A DNA stretch of 9,473 nucleotides from Candidatus Kapaibacterium sp. (GTDB taxonomy: Bacteria; Bacteroidota; Ignavibacteria; Kapaibacteriales; Kapaibacteriaceae). The notes under the pieces were generated by a model. That model searched no databases. It was not told the DNA's origin and was given only the letters and a program-made list of their open reading frames with translations. Where the stretch lies: NCBI GenBank assembly GCA_030830285.1, contig JAURNF010000051.1:1-9473 (forward strand), given 5' to 3'. This document shows positions 1 through 7,106 of the stretch, piece after piece. Both the position numbers and the translations under genes were made by a program. Position 1 is the first letter of the stretch. Each line of letters opens with the position of its first letter.

Positions 1-1
1 G

Positions 2-520
2 CCACGAGAGCAACCGAGTGTTCTGCGGATGATCGACACTGCACATCTTGTGAACGATGAGCGCATTATTCGCAGTGCGAGCGTGCGACTCATCCCGGGA
101 TTGGAATACACGTCACTCCGATTCGAGAATCTTCGTTCGCGTGGACGCCGCGACATCGCGTACTTGAGCGATCCGCCTCCGTTTCGCTCGTTCCATACGA
201 TGCGTCGTACAACTCGTCCTGCCGAACCATCGCGTGAGCAGCGTCGTGAGCCAGGGAAGGCGGTATCTCTCGAAGAGATTGCTGCTCGCTTGGAACGTCG
301 CGCACGCATGCCGCGGGCATCGGATGCTGTCGAACAAGTACCGCCGCCGGAACCAAACGGTCCGATGCTGATGACCGAGACAATTGCACGCATCTACATG
401 CAGCAGGGCTCATACGATAAGGCTATCGAGGCATTTCGTATGCTGCAGAAGTCGAAGCCTGAGAAGCATGCGCAGTTCGATGCACTTATTGCTGAGTGCG
501 AGCGCGCACGAACATCTTAA
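2..520 (+). CDS. C-terminal part of a TPR-containing protein (5' end outside the window)
   Basis: The reading frame is open from the left edge, so this is the 3' part of a longer gene; the first in-frame ATG at 29 has no support as the true start. The first ~110 visible residues are rich in Arg and Pro and look disordered (for example DPPPFRSF and EQVPPPEPNGP). The last ~50 residues form one clear tetratricopeptide-like helical hairpin: TETIARIYMQQGSYDKAIEA followed by a pattern of the type xLxKxxPEKxxxFxxLIxECE. A terminal single TPR of this kind closes many uncharacterised Bacteroidota proteins. The TPR suggests protein-protein contact; no catalytic residue is visible. The stop is 3 nt before the ATG of the LptF/G permease, so the two are probably co-transcribed and translationally coupled. 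Function unknown. Confidence 0.8.
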   Translation, partial: PREQPSVLRMIDTAHLVNDERIIRSASVRLIPGLEYTSLRFENLRSRGRRDIAYLSDPPPFRSFHTMRRTTRPAEPSREQRREPGKAVSLEEIAARLERRARMPRASDAVEQVPPPEPNGPMLMTETIARIYMQQGSYDKAIEAFRMLQKSKPEKHAQFDALIAECERARTS

Positions 521-523
521 TCG

Positions 524-1864
524 ATGATTCTCGTACGCTACATCCTGCGCGCGCACATTGCACCGTTCGTCTTCGGTACGTCGGTGATCATGAGCCTGTT
601 CTTGATTCAGTACATCATGCGCTGGGTCGACCAACTCGCGAGCAAGGGCTTGGATCTTGCAACGATTGGTGAGTTTCTCATCCTGAACTTGTCGTGGATC
701 GTTGTACTTGCAGTGCCGATTGGCGTGTTGTTCAGCACCGTGATGGCCTTTGGTGGGATGTCTGCGGCACACGAGACAACCGTAATGAAGTCATCGGGGA
801 TGGGACTGTTCCGCATGATGTTCCCGGTCTTTATTGTCAGCTTGGGTCTGTGGGGGTTTACCTTTTGGTACACCGACAATGTGCTGCCGGATACGAACCT
901 GCGGTTAAGTGGTATGATGCGCGACATTCAACGTGCGAAGCCAACATTTGCCGTTGAGTCCGGACAGTTCACAACGCACATCGATGGGTATACGATTCTT
1001 GCGCGCAACGTCGACACCACGGGCGTGATGTCTGGCGTGACGATCTACGACGACTCCCGTGCTGATCGCAAGACCGTCGTCTCGGCCGATACCGGACGGA
1101 TGAGTTTTTCACCGTCGTTAACGCGTCTCGTCGTGCAGCTGTATCACGGCGAGATTCATCAGTCGATGCCACAGCAGCCAAACGACTACCGCGTGATCAC
1201 GTTTGATCGACACCAGATCGTGCTACCAGCTGATCAGTTGTTCTTTCAATCGACCGATGTGTCTGGTTCGTCACGGAGCGACCGCGAGATGAGCATCAAC
1301 GATATGCAGGAGATCGTTGATCGCGCGCAATCAGAAGAGCGTCGCGTGCAGCGCGAATTCGACTCACTGTTGACAGTACAACAGACGCTTCTATCTCAGC
1401 CCGCACGTGTTGATTCAACAGCCCTTGAATCAGAGCAGCAGCGCATTCAACAGGCGATCCTCGGTATCTCGAGTATTCGATCGAACCTGGAGAGTCTCTC
1501 ATTCCGACGTGAATCAGAACACGTTATGGCGAACACGTATCTGGTAGAGATCTACAAGAAGTATGCGATTCCGTTTGCCTGCGTGATCTTCGTACTGGTA
1601 GGTGCTCCACTCGGGATGATCGTTAAGGGTGGAAGCTTCGGAACGAGCGCCCTGATTTCCTTGGGCTTTTACATTCTGTACTGGATCTCGTTGATTGGCG
1701 GTGAGAAGCTCGCCGATCGCAACATCCTCGACCCTGGCATCGCTATTTGGTCGGGCAACATTCTGATTGGTGCCATCGGCATCGTTGTTGCCTACAAGGT
1801 CAACTACGAAGTATCACCGATCGCTGCTCTACGTCAGTGGTTGAGTGCACGGCGCACAGCGTAA
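524..1864 (+). CDS. LptF/LptG-family lipopolysaccharide export permease (YjgP/YjgQ)
   Basis: This is a 446-residue inner-membrane permease of the LptF/LptG family. With LptB it drives LPS (or lipo-oligosaccharide) out of the inner membrane towards the LptC/A bridge. Hydrophobic segments are visible at about residues 13-32, 50-78, 98-116, 347-367, 373-393 and 406-426, the 3+3 arrangement of the family, with a large periplasmic region between TM3 and TM4. The family signature YKKYAIPFACVIFVLVGAPL at the start of TM4 is well conserved. Residues ~255-335 are charged, Gln/Glu-rich and heptad-like (DMQEIVDRAQSEERRVQREF), predicting a long coiled coil that the ~360-residue proteobacterial proteins lack. 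The ATG at 524 is 3 nt after the preceding stop; no Shine-Dalgarno is evident. The sequence does not decide between LptF and LptG, so no symbol is given. The stop lies only 6 nt from the stop of convergent purK. Confidence 0.92.
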   Translation: MILVRYILRAHIAPFVFGTSVIMSLFLIQYIMRWVDQLASKGLDLATIGEFLILNLSWIVVLAVPIGVLFSTVMAFGGMSAAHETTVMKSSGMGLFRMMFPVFIVSLGLWGFTFWYTDNVLPDTNLRLSGMMRDIQRAKPTFAVESGQFTTHIDGYTILARNVDTTGVMSGVTIYDDSRADRKTVVSADTGRMSFSPSLTRLVVQLYHGEIHQSMPQQPNDYRVITFDRHQIVLPADQLFFQSTDVSGSSRSDREMSINDMQEIVDRAQSEERRVQREFDSLLTVQQTLLSQPARVDSTALESEQQRIQQAILGISSIRSNLESLSFRRESEHVMANTYLVEIYKKYAIPFACVIFVLVGAPLGMIVKGGSFGTSALISLGFYILYWISLIGGEKLADRNILDPGIAIWSGNILIGAIGIVVAYKVNYEVSPIAALRQWLSARRTA

Positions 1865-1874
1865 CCGGCGTTAC
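1861..1874. other. Small hairpin containing both stop codons of convergent LptF/G and purK genes
   Basis: GTAAC (1861-1865) and GTTAC (1870-1874) are perfect inverted repeats around a CGGC loop. The left arm contains the TAA of the permease (1862-1864) and the right arm the TAA of purK (1873-1871 on the minus strand). The stem is only 5 bp with no T-tract, so a bidirectional intrinsic terminator is possible but weakly supported. Confidence 0.4.
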
Positions 1875-3034
1875 CACACAAAGCGCTCGAGCGCTGCATT
1901 CGCTGCAGCAAACGCATCGTCAACGGTTGCACCAGTTGCTGTGAGGTGACCCATCTTACGGCCCATGCGCACGTCCTTCTTTCCGTACAGGTGCAGCGCT
2001 ACAGTGTCAATGCGCAACATCTCCAACACACTGTCGGGTATTCCACTACCAGTGCGTTCGCCGAGAAGATTGATCATGCATGCCGCAGGCACGCGCATCT
2101 CTGCAGAGCCAAGTGGCATGTTGGTCACTGCGCGAATGCAATTCTCGAACTGAGATGTGTAGCATGCTTCAATCGTGTAGTGACCGCTGTTGTGCGGACG
2201 TGGGGCGATTTCGTTGAAGACGACCTGATCATCTGTGGTCAGAAACATCTCAACGCCAAACACACCAACGCCATCGACAGCTTCCACACACTTCACCGAA
2301 ATGTCTTGTGCGCGCTTCTGCAGATGCTCTTCGATCGGAGCAGGAGCAAGCACCGTCACACAGATATGTCCTTGCTGAATGGTCTGTACGCATGGGTACA
2401 CGGCGATCTCACCGCGACGGTTGCGAGCAACCATCACTGCAAGTTCCTTGGTAAACGTTACGAACGACTCAGCCATGAGTGGACGTGGCTCTTCGCCTTC
2501 CATGAAGCGACGCCATACCATGTCGATCTCGGTCTCACGACGGATCGTTGCATTCCCATATCCGTCGTAGCCAAACTTGCGCGTCTTCACCACGAATGGA
2601 TAGCCATGCTGTTGACCAAACGCTACAAGGTCGTCCTTCGTTGACATTTCAGCGAACGTTGGCACAGGGATGCCGACGGCTGCCATGGTTGTCTTCTGCG
2701 TGAACTTGTCTTGCACAAGACGCATTGTGGCAGGTGTTGGGAACACATGTCGACGCTCAGCGATCACGTCGAGGATTTCCGGATCGATGAACTCATTTTC
2801 GAGTGTGATGATATCTGATGCTGCAATGAACCGCTCAAGCTCGTCGGAATCCTTCCATCCACCAGGGAACTCCAACTTCGTCATCACGCCTGCTGGTGAG
2901 CTCTCGCCATGCTCGATCACGGCTACGCGCATGCCCATACGGTAGGCTTCCTGCGCAGTCATCTTCGCCAACTGTCCGCCGCCAAGAATGCCAAGCGTAA
3001 AGGGTTGCGATGGGTTGTAGATGGATGGGAGCAT
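1871..3034 (-). CDS. purK: N5-carboxyaminoimidazole ribonucleotide synthase (PurK)
   Basis: PurK uses ATP and bicarbonate to carboxylate AIR to N5-CAIR in cytosolic de novo purine synthesis. The 387-residue protein opens with the nucleotide-fold signature LGILGGGQLAKM (residues 14-25). It has the ATP-grasp lysine in FVVKTRKFGYDGYG (K150) and the metal/phosphate-binding C-terminal motif NEIAPRPHNSGH (274-285), diagnostic for PurK. It is slightly longer than the 355-residue E. coli enzyme, mainly through a short N-terminal extension. The ATG at 3034 lies 11 nt after the acpS stop, giving a prfB-acpS-purK operon. No adjacent purE is seen; the required mutase must be elsewhere. Its TAA faces the TAA of the LptF/G gene across 6 nt. 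Identification is confident from motifs; activity is inferred from the family. Confidence 0.96.
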   Translation of the reverse strand: MLPSIYNPSQPFTLGILGGGQLAKMTAQEAYRMGMRVAVIEHGESSPAGVMTKLEFPGGWKDSDELERFIAASDIITLENEFIDPEILDVIAERRHVFPTPATMRLVQDKFTQKTTMAAVGIPVPTFAEMSTKDDLVAFGQQHGYPFVVKTRKFGYDGYGNATIRRETEIDMVWRRFMEGEEPRPLMAESFVTFTKELAVMVARNRRGEIAVYPCVQTIQQGHICVTVLAPAPIEEHLQKRAQDISVKCVEAVDGVGVFGVEMFLTTDDQVVFNEIAPRPHNSGHYTIEACYTSQFENCIRAVTNMPLGSAEMRVPAACMINLLGERTGSGIPDSVLEMLRIDTVALHLYGKKDVRMGRKMGHLTATGATVDDAFAAANAALERFVW

Positions 3035-3045
3035 GTGGTTATACC

Positions 3046-3420
3046 CTAGGGTTGCTCAAGCACCACAACGGCAACAGCTACTGTGGTGGTATGACTCAAT
3101 GTGACGTGTATGCGCATGTGACCGAAACGCTCGGTCATTGCATCAGATAGCACGATGGTTGGTTCGCCACTCGCAAGATTGCGTATCCCTACGGATGTAA
3201 ACGACATTCCATCGCGCATGCCTGTCTTGATCGCCTTACTGAACGCTTCCTTTGCAGCAAACCGTGCAGCATAGTGCAGAAAGCGTGTCTCGCCAAACCG
3301 CTCGCAGTAGTCAATCTCTTCCGGCGTAAACACACGCTTGAGAAAGCGCTCACCATACTCTTCGTACGAACGCTTGATGCGAGGTACGTCGGTGATGTCT
3401 GTGCCAAGGCCGTAGATCAT
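3046..3420 (-). CDS. acpS: Holo-[acyl-carrier-protein] synthase (AcpS)
   Basis: AcpS transfers 4'-phosphopantetheine from CoA to the conserved Ser of apo-ACP, activating ACP for fatty-acid synthesis. The 124-residue length is typical of the single-domain trimeric AcpS class. Visible signatures are GLGTDI with the Mg-binding Asp8, RFAAKEAFSKA with Glu58 and Lys62, and the C-terminal LSHTTTVAVAVVV strand. FTPEEIDYC (residues 31-39) is also typical. The gene starts 15 nt after the prfB stop and ends 11 nt before purK, so it is the middle gene of a tight operon. No strong ribosome-binding sequence precedes the ATG, in line with the other starts in this window. Confidence 0.95.
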   Translation of the reverse strand: MIYGLGTDITDVPRIKRSYEEYGERFLKRVFTPEEIDYCERFGETRFLHYAARFAAKEAFSKAIKTGMRDGMSFTSVGIRNLASGEPTIVLSDAMTERFGHMRIHVTLSHTTTVAVAVVVLEQP

Positions 3421-3435
3421 AGTGCGTAGGTCAGT

Positions 3436-4549
3436 TCAATTCGAATTCGACAGTTGGTCCTCAAGCAGCAAGTATGCTTTGATGAGCTCGTCGATGTCGC
3501 CGTCCATTACAGACTGCACATCAGTGATCTTGGTCTCCGTGCGATGATCATTCACCATGGTGTATGGCTGGAAGACATAGCTGCGGATCTGCGAGCCCCA
3601 TTCAATCTTCTTCTTTGTGCCTTCGATTGCTGCCTTTGCTGCCTCTTCTTCTTCGCGGCGGCGTTGATAGAGCTGCGACTTGAGCATCTTCATTGCACGT
3701 TCGCGGTTTTGGAACTGCGAGCGCTCTTGCTGACAGCTTACGACGATACCCGAGGGGATGTGACGGAGACGAACAGCTGTCTCAACCTTGTTAACGTTCT
3801 GTCCACCCTTACCACCCGAACGGAAGGTATCCATCTCGACATCAGCAGGATTGACTTCGATCTCAACGTCGTCTTCGACTTCAGGGTAAACGAATACCGA
3901 TGAGAATGATGTGTGGCGTCGCGCGTTGGAGTCGTATGGACTGATGCGCACGAGACGATGAACACCGTTCTCTGCCTTGAGGTAGCCGTAGGCGTACGGA
4001 CCTCTGATCTCGAGCGTGCAGCTCTTGATACCGGCGGCTTCGCCTGGTTGCTCATCAGCGAGGTACACCTGGTAGTTGTGTGCTTCAGCCCATCGCGTGT
4101 ACATGCGCATGAGCATCTCTGCCCAGTCTTGCGCTTCTGTTCCACCAGCACCAGCGTTGATGGTGAGAATGGCGTTGCGGTTATCGTCTGGACCCGAGAG
4201 AATCTTCTTGAGTTCCAGATCATCAACAGCCTTTTGTGATCGATCGAGCTCAGCGACAATGTCAGACTCCATCGATTCGTCCGAGGCTTCCTCGGCGAGT
4301 TCAATGAGTGCTTCTACATCACCTACTGATTGCACAGCGGCTTCCCATGAAGCTACCCACTCTTTGAGTGTTGATGCTTCCTGCATCTGCTTCTGCGCCT
4401 TCTGAGCATCATCCCAGAAGTCGGGTGCCTGCGAGAGCATCTCGTGCTCTGCTATTTCGTCGCGCTTACGATCGATGTCAAAGGAACCTCCGCAATTGGT
4501 CCACGCGCTCGCGGAGTTCTGTACTTCGTGTCTTCTGTGGTTCAAACAT
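3436..4549 (-). CDS. prfB: Peptide chain release factor 2, expressed by +1 programmed frameshift
   Basis: RF2 recognises UGA/UAA stop codons and triggers peptidyl-tRNA hydrolysis. The gene is read in two frames. Codons 1-23 run from ATG 4549-4547 (MFEPQKTRSTELRERVDQL, then RRFL) to an in-frame TGA at 4480-4478. Skipping one base (4480) continues in the +1 frame with DIDRKRDEIAEHE to the stop at 3436, giving 370 residues, the normal RF2 size. The catalytic GGQ is at residues 248-250 (SGGKGGQNVNKVE). The stop-codon-reading tripeptide is SPY at 203-205 rather than the usual SPF. The second frame alone is open upstream to 4653, but the 58 residues so added (MTPCGQSDPK...) run into the neighbouring gene and do not resemble RF2; the MFEP start fits the family. 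The start is 21 nt after the DUF5686 stop, with its own probable promoter. First gene of prfB-acpS-purK. Confidence 0.96.
4477..4492 (-). promoter_or_regulatory. prfB: prfB +1 programmed ribosomal frameshift site
   Basis: Read on the minus strand the site is CGG AGG TTC CTT TGA C. It has every element of the classical RF2 autoregulatory frameshift: a Shine-Dalgarno-like CGGAGG (4492-4487) placed 3 nt before the slippery CTT (4483-4481), the in-frame UGA stop (4480-4478) and a following C that makes UGAC a poor terminator. Spacing matches the E. coli arrangement AGGGGG-UAU-CUU-UGA-C. When RF2 is scarce, termination at UGA is slow, the ribosome slips +1 and full-length RF2 is made. The translation on both sides reads as one continuous RF2 protein, which excludes a sequencing error as the simpler explanation. 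Confidence 0.95.
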
Positions 4550-4555
4550 AGGGTG

Positions 4556-4563
4556 CAAAGATA
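4556..4563 (-). promoter_or_regulatory. Bacteroidota-type -7 promoter element upstream of prfB
   Basis: Minus-strand TATCTTTG matches the Bacteroidota housekeeping-sigma -7 consensus TAnnTTTG exactly. It sits 6 nt before the prfB ATG, just past the stop of the upstream DUF5686 gene. Initiation at the usual distance would put the transcript start at or within a few nt of the ATG, giving an almost leaderless mRNA. A matching -33 TTTG/TTG is weak: the nearest TTG is only 13 nt upstream. It likely serves prfB-acpS-purK, with read-through from DUF5686 also possible. Confidence 0.6.
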
Positions 4564-4570
4564 CGGCGGA

Positions 4571-7033
4571 TCAGAACAACGGACCGCTCGCAGTGATCGT
4601 CCAGCCAAACGAACCCCGCATTGCTTGGGGTCCGACTGGCCACATGGCGTCAAATCGCAGCATCAACAGATCGCTGACGAACGAAGGAACTCGGGCAACA
4701 CCGAAGCCGGCCTCCATGTAGACGCCTGGTGTGGAGTCGAACACCGAGCCCGCCACCACGGGCGTAGCTCGCTGCGTGGTGCTGAGCGCTGCAAACCGTC
4801 CGACAAGTTCAACACCACGTCCGTTCGAGAACGTCGGCAGACCTATTGCACGCCACCAGATATCCGAGAAGCTATGTTCAGCGATAGCTGATGCATACTC
4901 CGTTCCAGCGAATGCATTGATTGGCACCGTCATCATGTTTGCTGCCGAGCCAAGCACGGGGAATCGACGCATCACAACGAATCGCTGTTGCACCGGTGTA
5001 GTCGTTGCTTGCAGTCCACCCTGCAGATTGAAGCGTAGCTCCATCGGCGTATATCCAGTGCGGAAGGTTGGGATCGTTGCATCGATGTTCGCACGAACGC
5101 CCCAGAACTCACGTCCGGAAATCTGCTCACGACCGACAAACGCGTCAGCACGACCACGCACCGGCTCTGACGAACCCCCAAAGAAACCACCACCCGATTG
5201 TTCAAAGACACCCACACCGAGCTTCACCATCTGATACGTGCCCGGATCAATTGCTACTGCGCCGCGCGAAGGTTGCTCTAGCAACGGCATCATGATGTGA
5301 TGTTGCGTCGATGCACTCGCTTCGAGTGTCACGTCCTGCAAACGTGCACTCGCACCGAGCGTCCAACCATCAACGCGATAGAAATCGTAGTAGTCAGGGT
5401 AGATCAGATATCCTGGATTCAGGAAATCAAGCGCACGCACCAACACTTGATACTGCTGGATTGCTGCGATTGATGATTCAACAGATCCATTCATGCGGAT
5501 GCGAGTGCGACCCTCGCGATACAGATCAACGTTTGCTTCAACACGTCCAACCTGCGTGCCCTCACTACCAAACCCAGCGGTTGCCTCGACGCGCGTCTTC
5601 GGCAACGTTACTGCCAGTGTTCCACCATAGACAAACCGTGTGAACGTCGATCGATCGACAAATGGGTTGATGCCAACACCCACCCCACCGAGGTTAACCG
5701 AGAAGATCCCTGCAGAGCTTACGCCAAACGCTGATGGTTCTTCATCATCACGTCCAGCCTTCTTGATACTGTCTTGTTGTGCGTAGATCTTTCGCTCTTC
5801 CTCTGATGCTTCAGCAAACGCATACTGGTCCCAGTACTCCGATCGTGCACTGTCTGCTTCATCATCGACCGTCACCGTTGACGAGCCGCTACGCATCCGC
5901 ACGCGCGCACCACCCACGTTTGCTGACGTCCGGGATTTCTCTGTTGTATCGGGAGGATTGAGGAGGGAATCTGCGATCGGCATGTTCACACGCACATCCG
6001 TTACGTTGGTTTGTGCGCTCACTTCCAGGTTGATCTCTGCGATACCCAACATCACCACAACACGTGCACTTCCTCGCACCTGCTGATATGTTGGTGCCCA
6101 GATGCTATCGTTCACACGATCGTAGTTCTGTTCGAACTGTAGGTTCTTGATGAACGGGAATGCTGTTTCTCGTGAGGGGGCAAACTTCGCTGCGATCACG
6201 TGATATGTGCCTTCGACGATCGTGAGTGTTCCTTCAAAGCCTGGGAACACGCGCGACTTCGGTTCGAATGCAAGCTCGTACACCATCTGATCTCCGAGTG
6301 CGCGCTTGCCCAAGAGTCGAAAGGTGTATTCATCCAATGCATTTTCGCCAAGGGGCGTCACAAGCCGCGTCGAAAGGATCCGCACTTCATCCTGCATGAA
6401 ATCGAAGAAGCTATCGAACACCGCAAGGTTGTCTTGCGCGCTGATGTTTGCTGTCTGACGGCGCTGGAGAATGCGAATGTGCTTCTTCTTCTCTGGTTGA
6501 CGCTGATCGTAGATCTTCGAAAACGATTCAGTGATGATACCTTCTTCGGGAAGTCCTGTCTCACGACGACGCGTTCCACTGACGTCGACTTCGGCCTTAA
6601 GCTTTGAGTAGGTGGTACTCTCGATCGTCGTGATGCGTCGTGCATTCTCATCTTTGCGTTCGATGGCACGACGGATAATCTCCTCCGGTGTAATGTCGCC
6701 AACTACTTTCACACCCATAAGGGTGAGTCCGGACGAGGGCAGGAGGATTCGCATACCACCCTCACTGGTATCAACCGACACTACGATCTCGCGATACCCA
6801 ACGCTTCGCACGCGCAGCCGCGTTGTCGTTGCTGGAAGGGGTAATCGGAAGCGTCCGCCTCCACGCGTATACGCACCTGTTGTGCTCCCCTCAGCACGCA
6901 CGGAAGCGCCATTAATGGGCTCACCCGTGGCACTGTCAACAACCACACCTGTAAGCGGACGTGAGGCCTGCTGTGCGATAAGGGGCATGCAGGCAAGCAC
7001 GATAACGATCGGCAGTATTCGGAGTGTCATCAT
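4571..7033 (-). CDS. DUF5686-family outer-membrane protein with carboxypeptidase-regulatory-like domain
   Basis: An 820-residue envelope protein of unknown function. Residues 1-20 (MMTLRILPIVIVLACMPLIA) are a signal peptide. Residues ~26-105 form a CarboxypepD_reg-like beta-sandwich (LTGVVVDSATGEPINGASVR, then a GGGRFRL turn and VRSVGYREIVV), common at the N-terminus of Bacteroidota outer-membrane proteins. Next comes the DUF5686 section (EEIIRRAIERKDENARR) and, near residue 400, the family-typical YW...EEERKIYAQQDSI segment (Y400, W401). The C-terminal half has alternating polar/aromatic strands and ends in Phe (TASGPLF), consistent with an outer-membrane beta-barrel inserted by BAM. There is no TonB plug, so TonB-dependent uptake is unlikely. 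Start: two tandem ATGs at 7033 and 7030; either leaves the signal peptide intact. It diverges from the copper monooxygenase gene across 73 nt and precedes prfB by 21 nt. Confidence 0.85.
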   Translation of the reverse strand: MMTLRILPIVIVLACMPLIAQQASRPLTGVVVDSATGEPINGASVRAEGSTTGAYTRGGGRFRLPLPATTTRLRVRSVGYREIVVSVDTSEGGMRILLPSSGLTLMGVKVVGDITPEEIIRRAIERKDENARRITTIESTTYSKLKAEVDVSGTRRRETGLPEEGIITESFSKIYDQRQPEKKKHIRILQRRQTANISAQDNLAVFDSFFDFMQDEVRILSTRLVTPLGENALDEYTFRLLGKRALGDQMVYELAFEPKSRVFPGFEGTLTIVEGTYHVIAAKFAPSRETAFPFIKNLQFEQNYDRVNDSIWAPTYQQVRGSARVVVMLGIAEINLEVSAQTNVTDVRVNMPIADSLLNPPDTTEKSRTSANVGGARVRMRSGSSTVTVDDEADSARSEYWDQYAFAEASEEERKIYAQQDSIKKAGRDDEEPSAFGVSSAGIFSVNLGGVGVGINPFVDRSTFTRFVYGGTLAVTLPKTRVEATAGFGSEGTQVGRVEANVDLYREGRTRIRMNGSVESSIAAIQQYQVLVRALDFLNPGYLIYPDYYDFYRVDGWTLGASARLQDVTLEASASTQHHIMMPLLEQPSRGAVAIDPGTYQMVKLGVGVFEQSGGGFFGGSSEPVRGRADAFVGREQISGREFWGVRANIDATIPTFRTGYTPMELRFNLQGGLQATTTPVQQRFVVMRRFPVLGSAANMMTVPINAFAGTEYASAIAEHSFSDIWWRAIGLPTFSNGRGVELVGRFAALSTTQRATPVVAGSVFDSTPGVYMEAGFGVARVPSFVSDLLMLRFDAMWPVGPQAMRGSFGWTITASGPLF

Positions 7034-7069
7034 AGGTGGACGGGGTACGCATTAAACGTAGCGATGTTG

Positions 7070-7077
7070 CAAACCTA
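7070..7077 (-). promoter_or_regulatory. Possible Bacteroidota-type -7 element upstream of the DUF5686 gene
   Basis: Minus-strand TAGGTTTG fits TAnnTTTG and lies 36 nt before the DUF5686 ATG in the short divergent intergenic region. A TTG 16 nt further upstream could be the -33 element, although that spacer is on the short side. No equally good match was found for the divergent plus-strand gene in the same gap. Confidence 0.45.
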
Positions 7078-7106
7078 CTAATGGTTTTTTCCGCAAGTTG
7101 GTGGTT

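Noticed and set aside
1946..2644. A 232-codon open frame on the plus strand opposite purK
   Set aside because: It is fully antisense to a clear purK. Its translation is rich in His, Cys and Arg with no domain-like pattern, and it is explained by the codon bias of the real gene.
3044..3051. CCCTAGGG palindrome in the acpS-purK junction, similar to the CTAGGG core of the right-hand hairpins
   Set aside because: It has no loop or longer arms and overlaps the acpS stop codon; an 8-nt match is compatible with chance.
3738..4304. A 188-codon minus-strand frame inside prfB
   Set aside because: It is the alternative frame of prfB; the Ser/Arg/Thr-rich translation matches nothing, while the RF2 frame carries GGQ and the full family sequence.
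4482..4653. N-terminal extension of prfB in the +1 frame (MTPCGQSDPK...)
   Set aside because: It overlaps the coding end of the DUF5686 gene and is Cys/Arg-rich nonsense. The family N-terminus MFEPQKT is found in the other frame and joined by the canonical frameshift.
4475..4891. 138-codon plus-strand frame opposite prfB and the end of the DUF5686 gene
   Set aside because: It spans the antisense of two well-supported genes and their gap; its composition is Arg/His-rich with no recognisable motif.
7098..7106. TTG start for the copper monooxygenase gene, 9 nt upstream
   Set aside because: The ATG at 7107 gives a standard signal peptide beginning MKH; the TTG only adds three residues and has no supporting ribosome-binding site.
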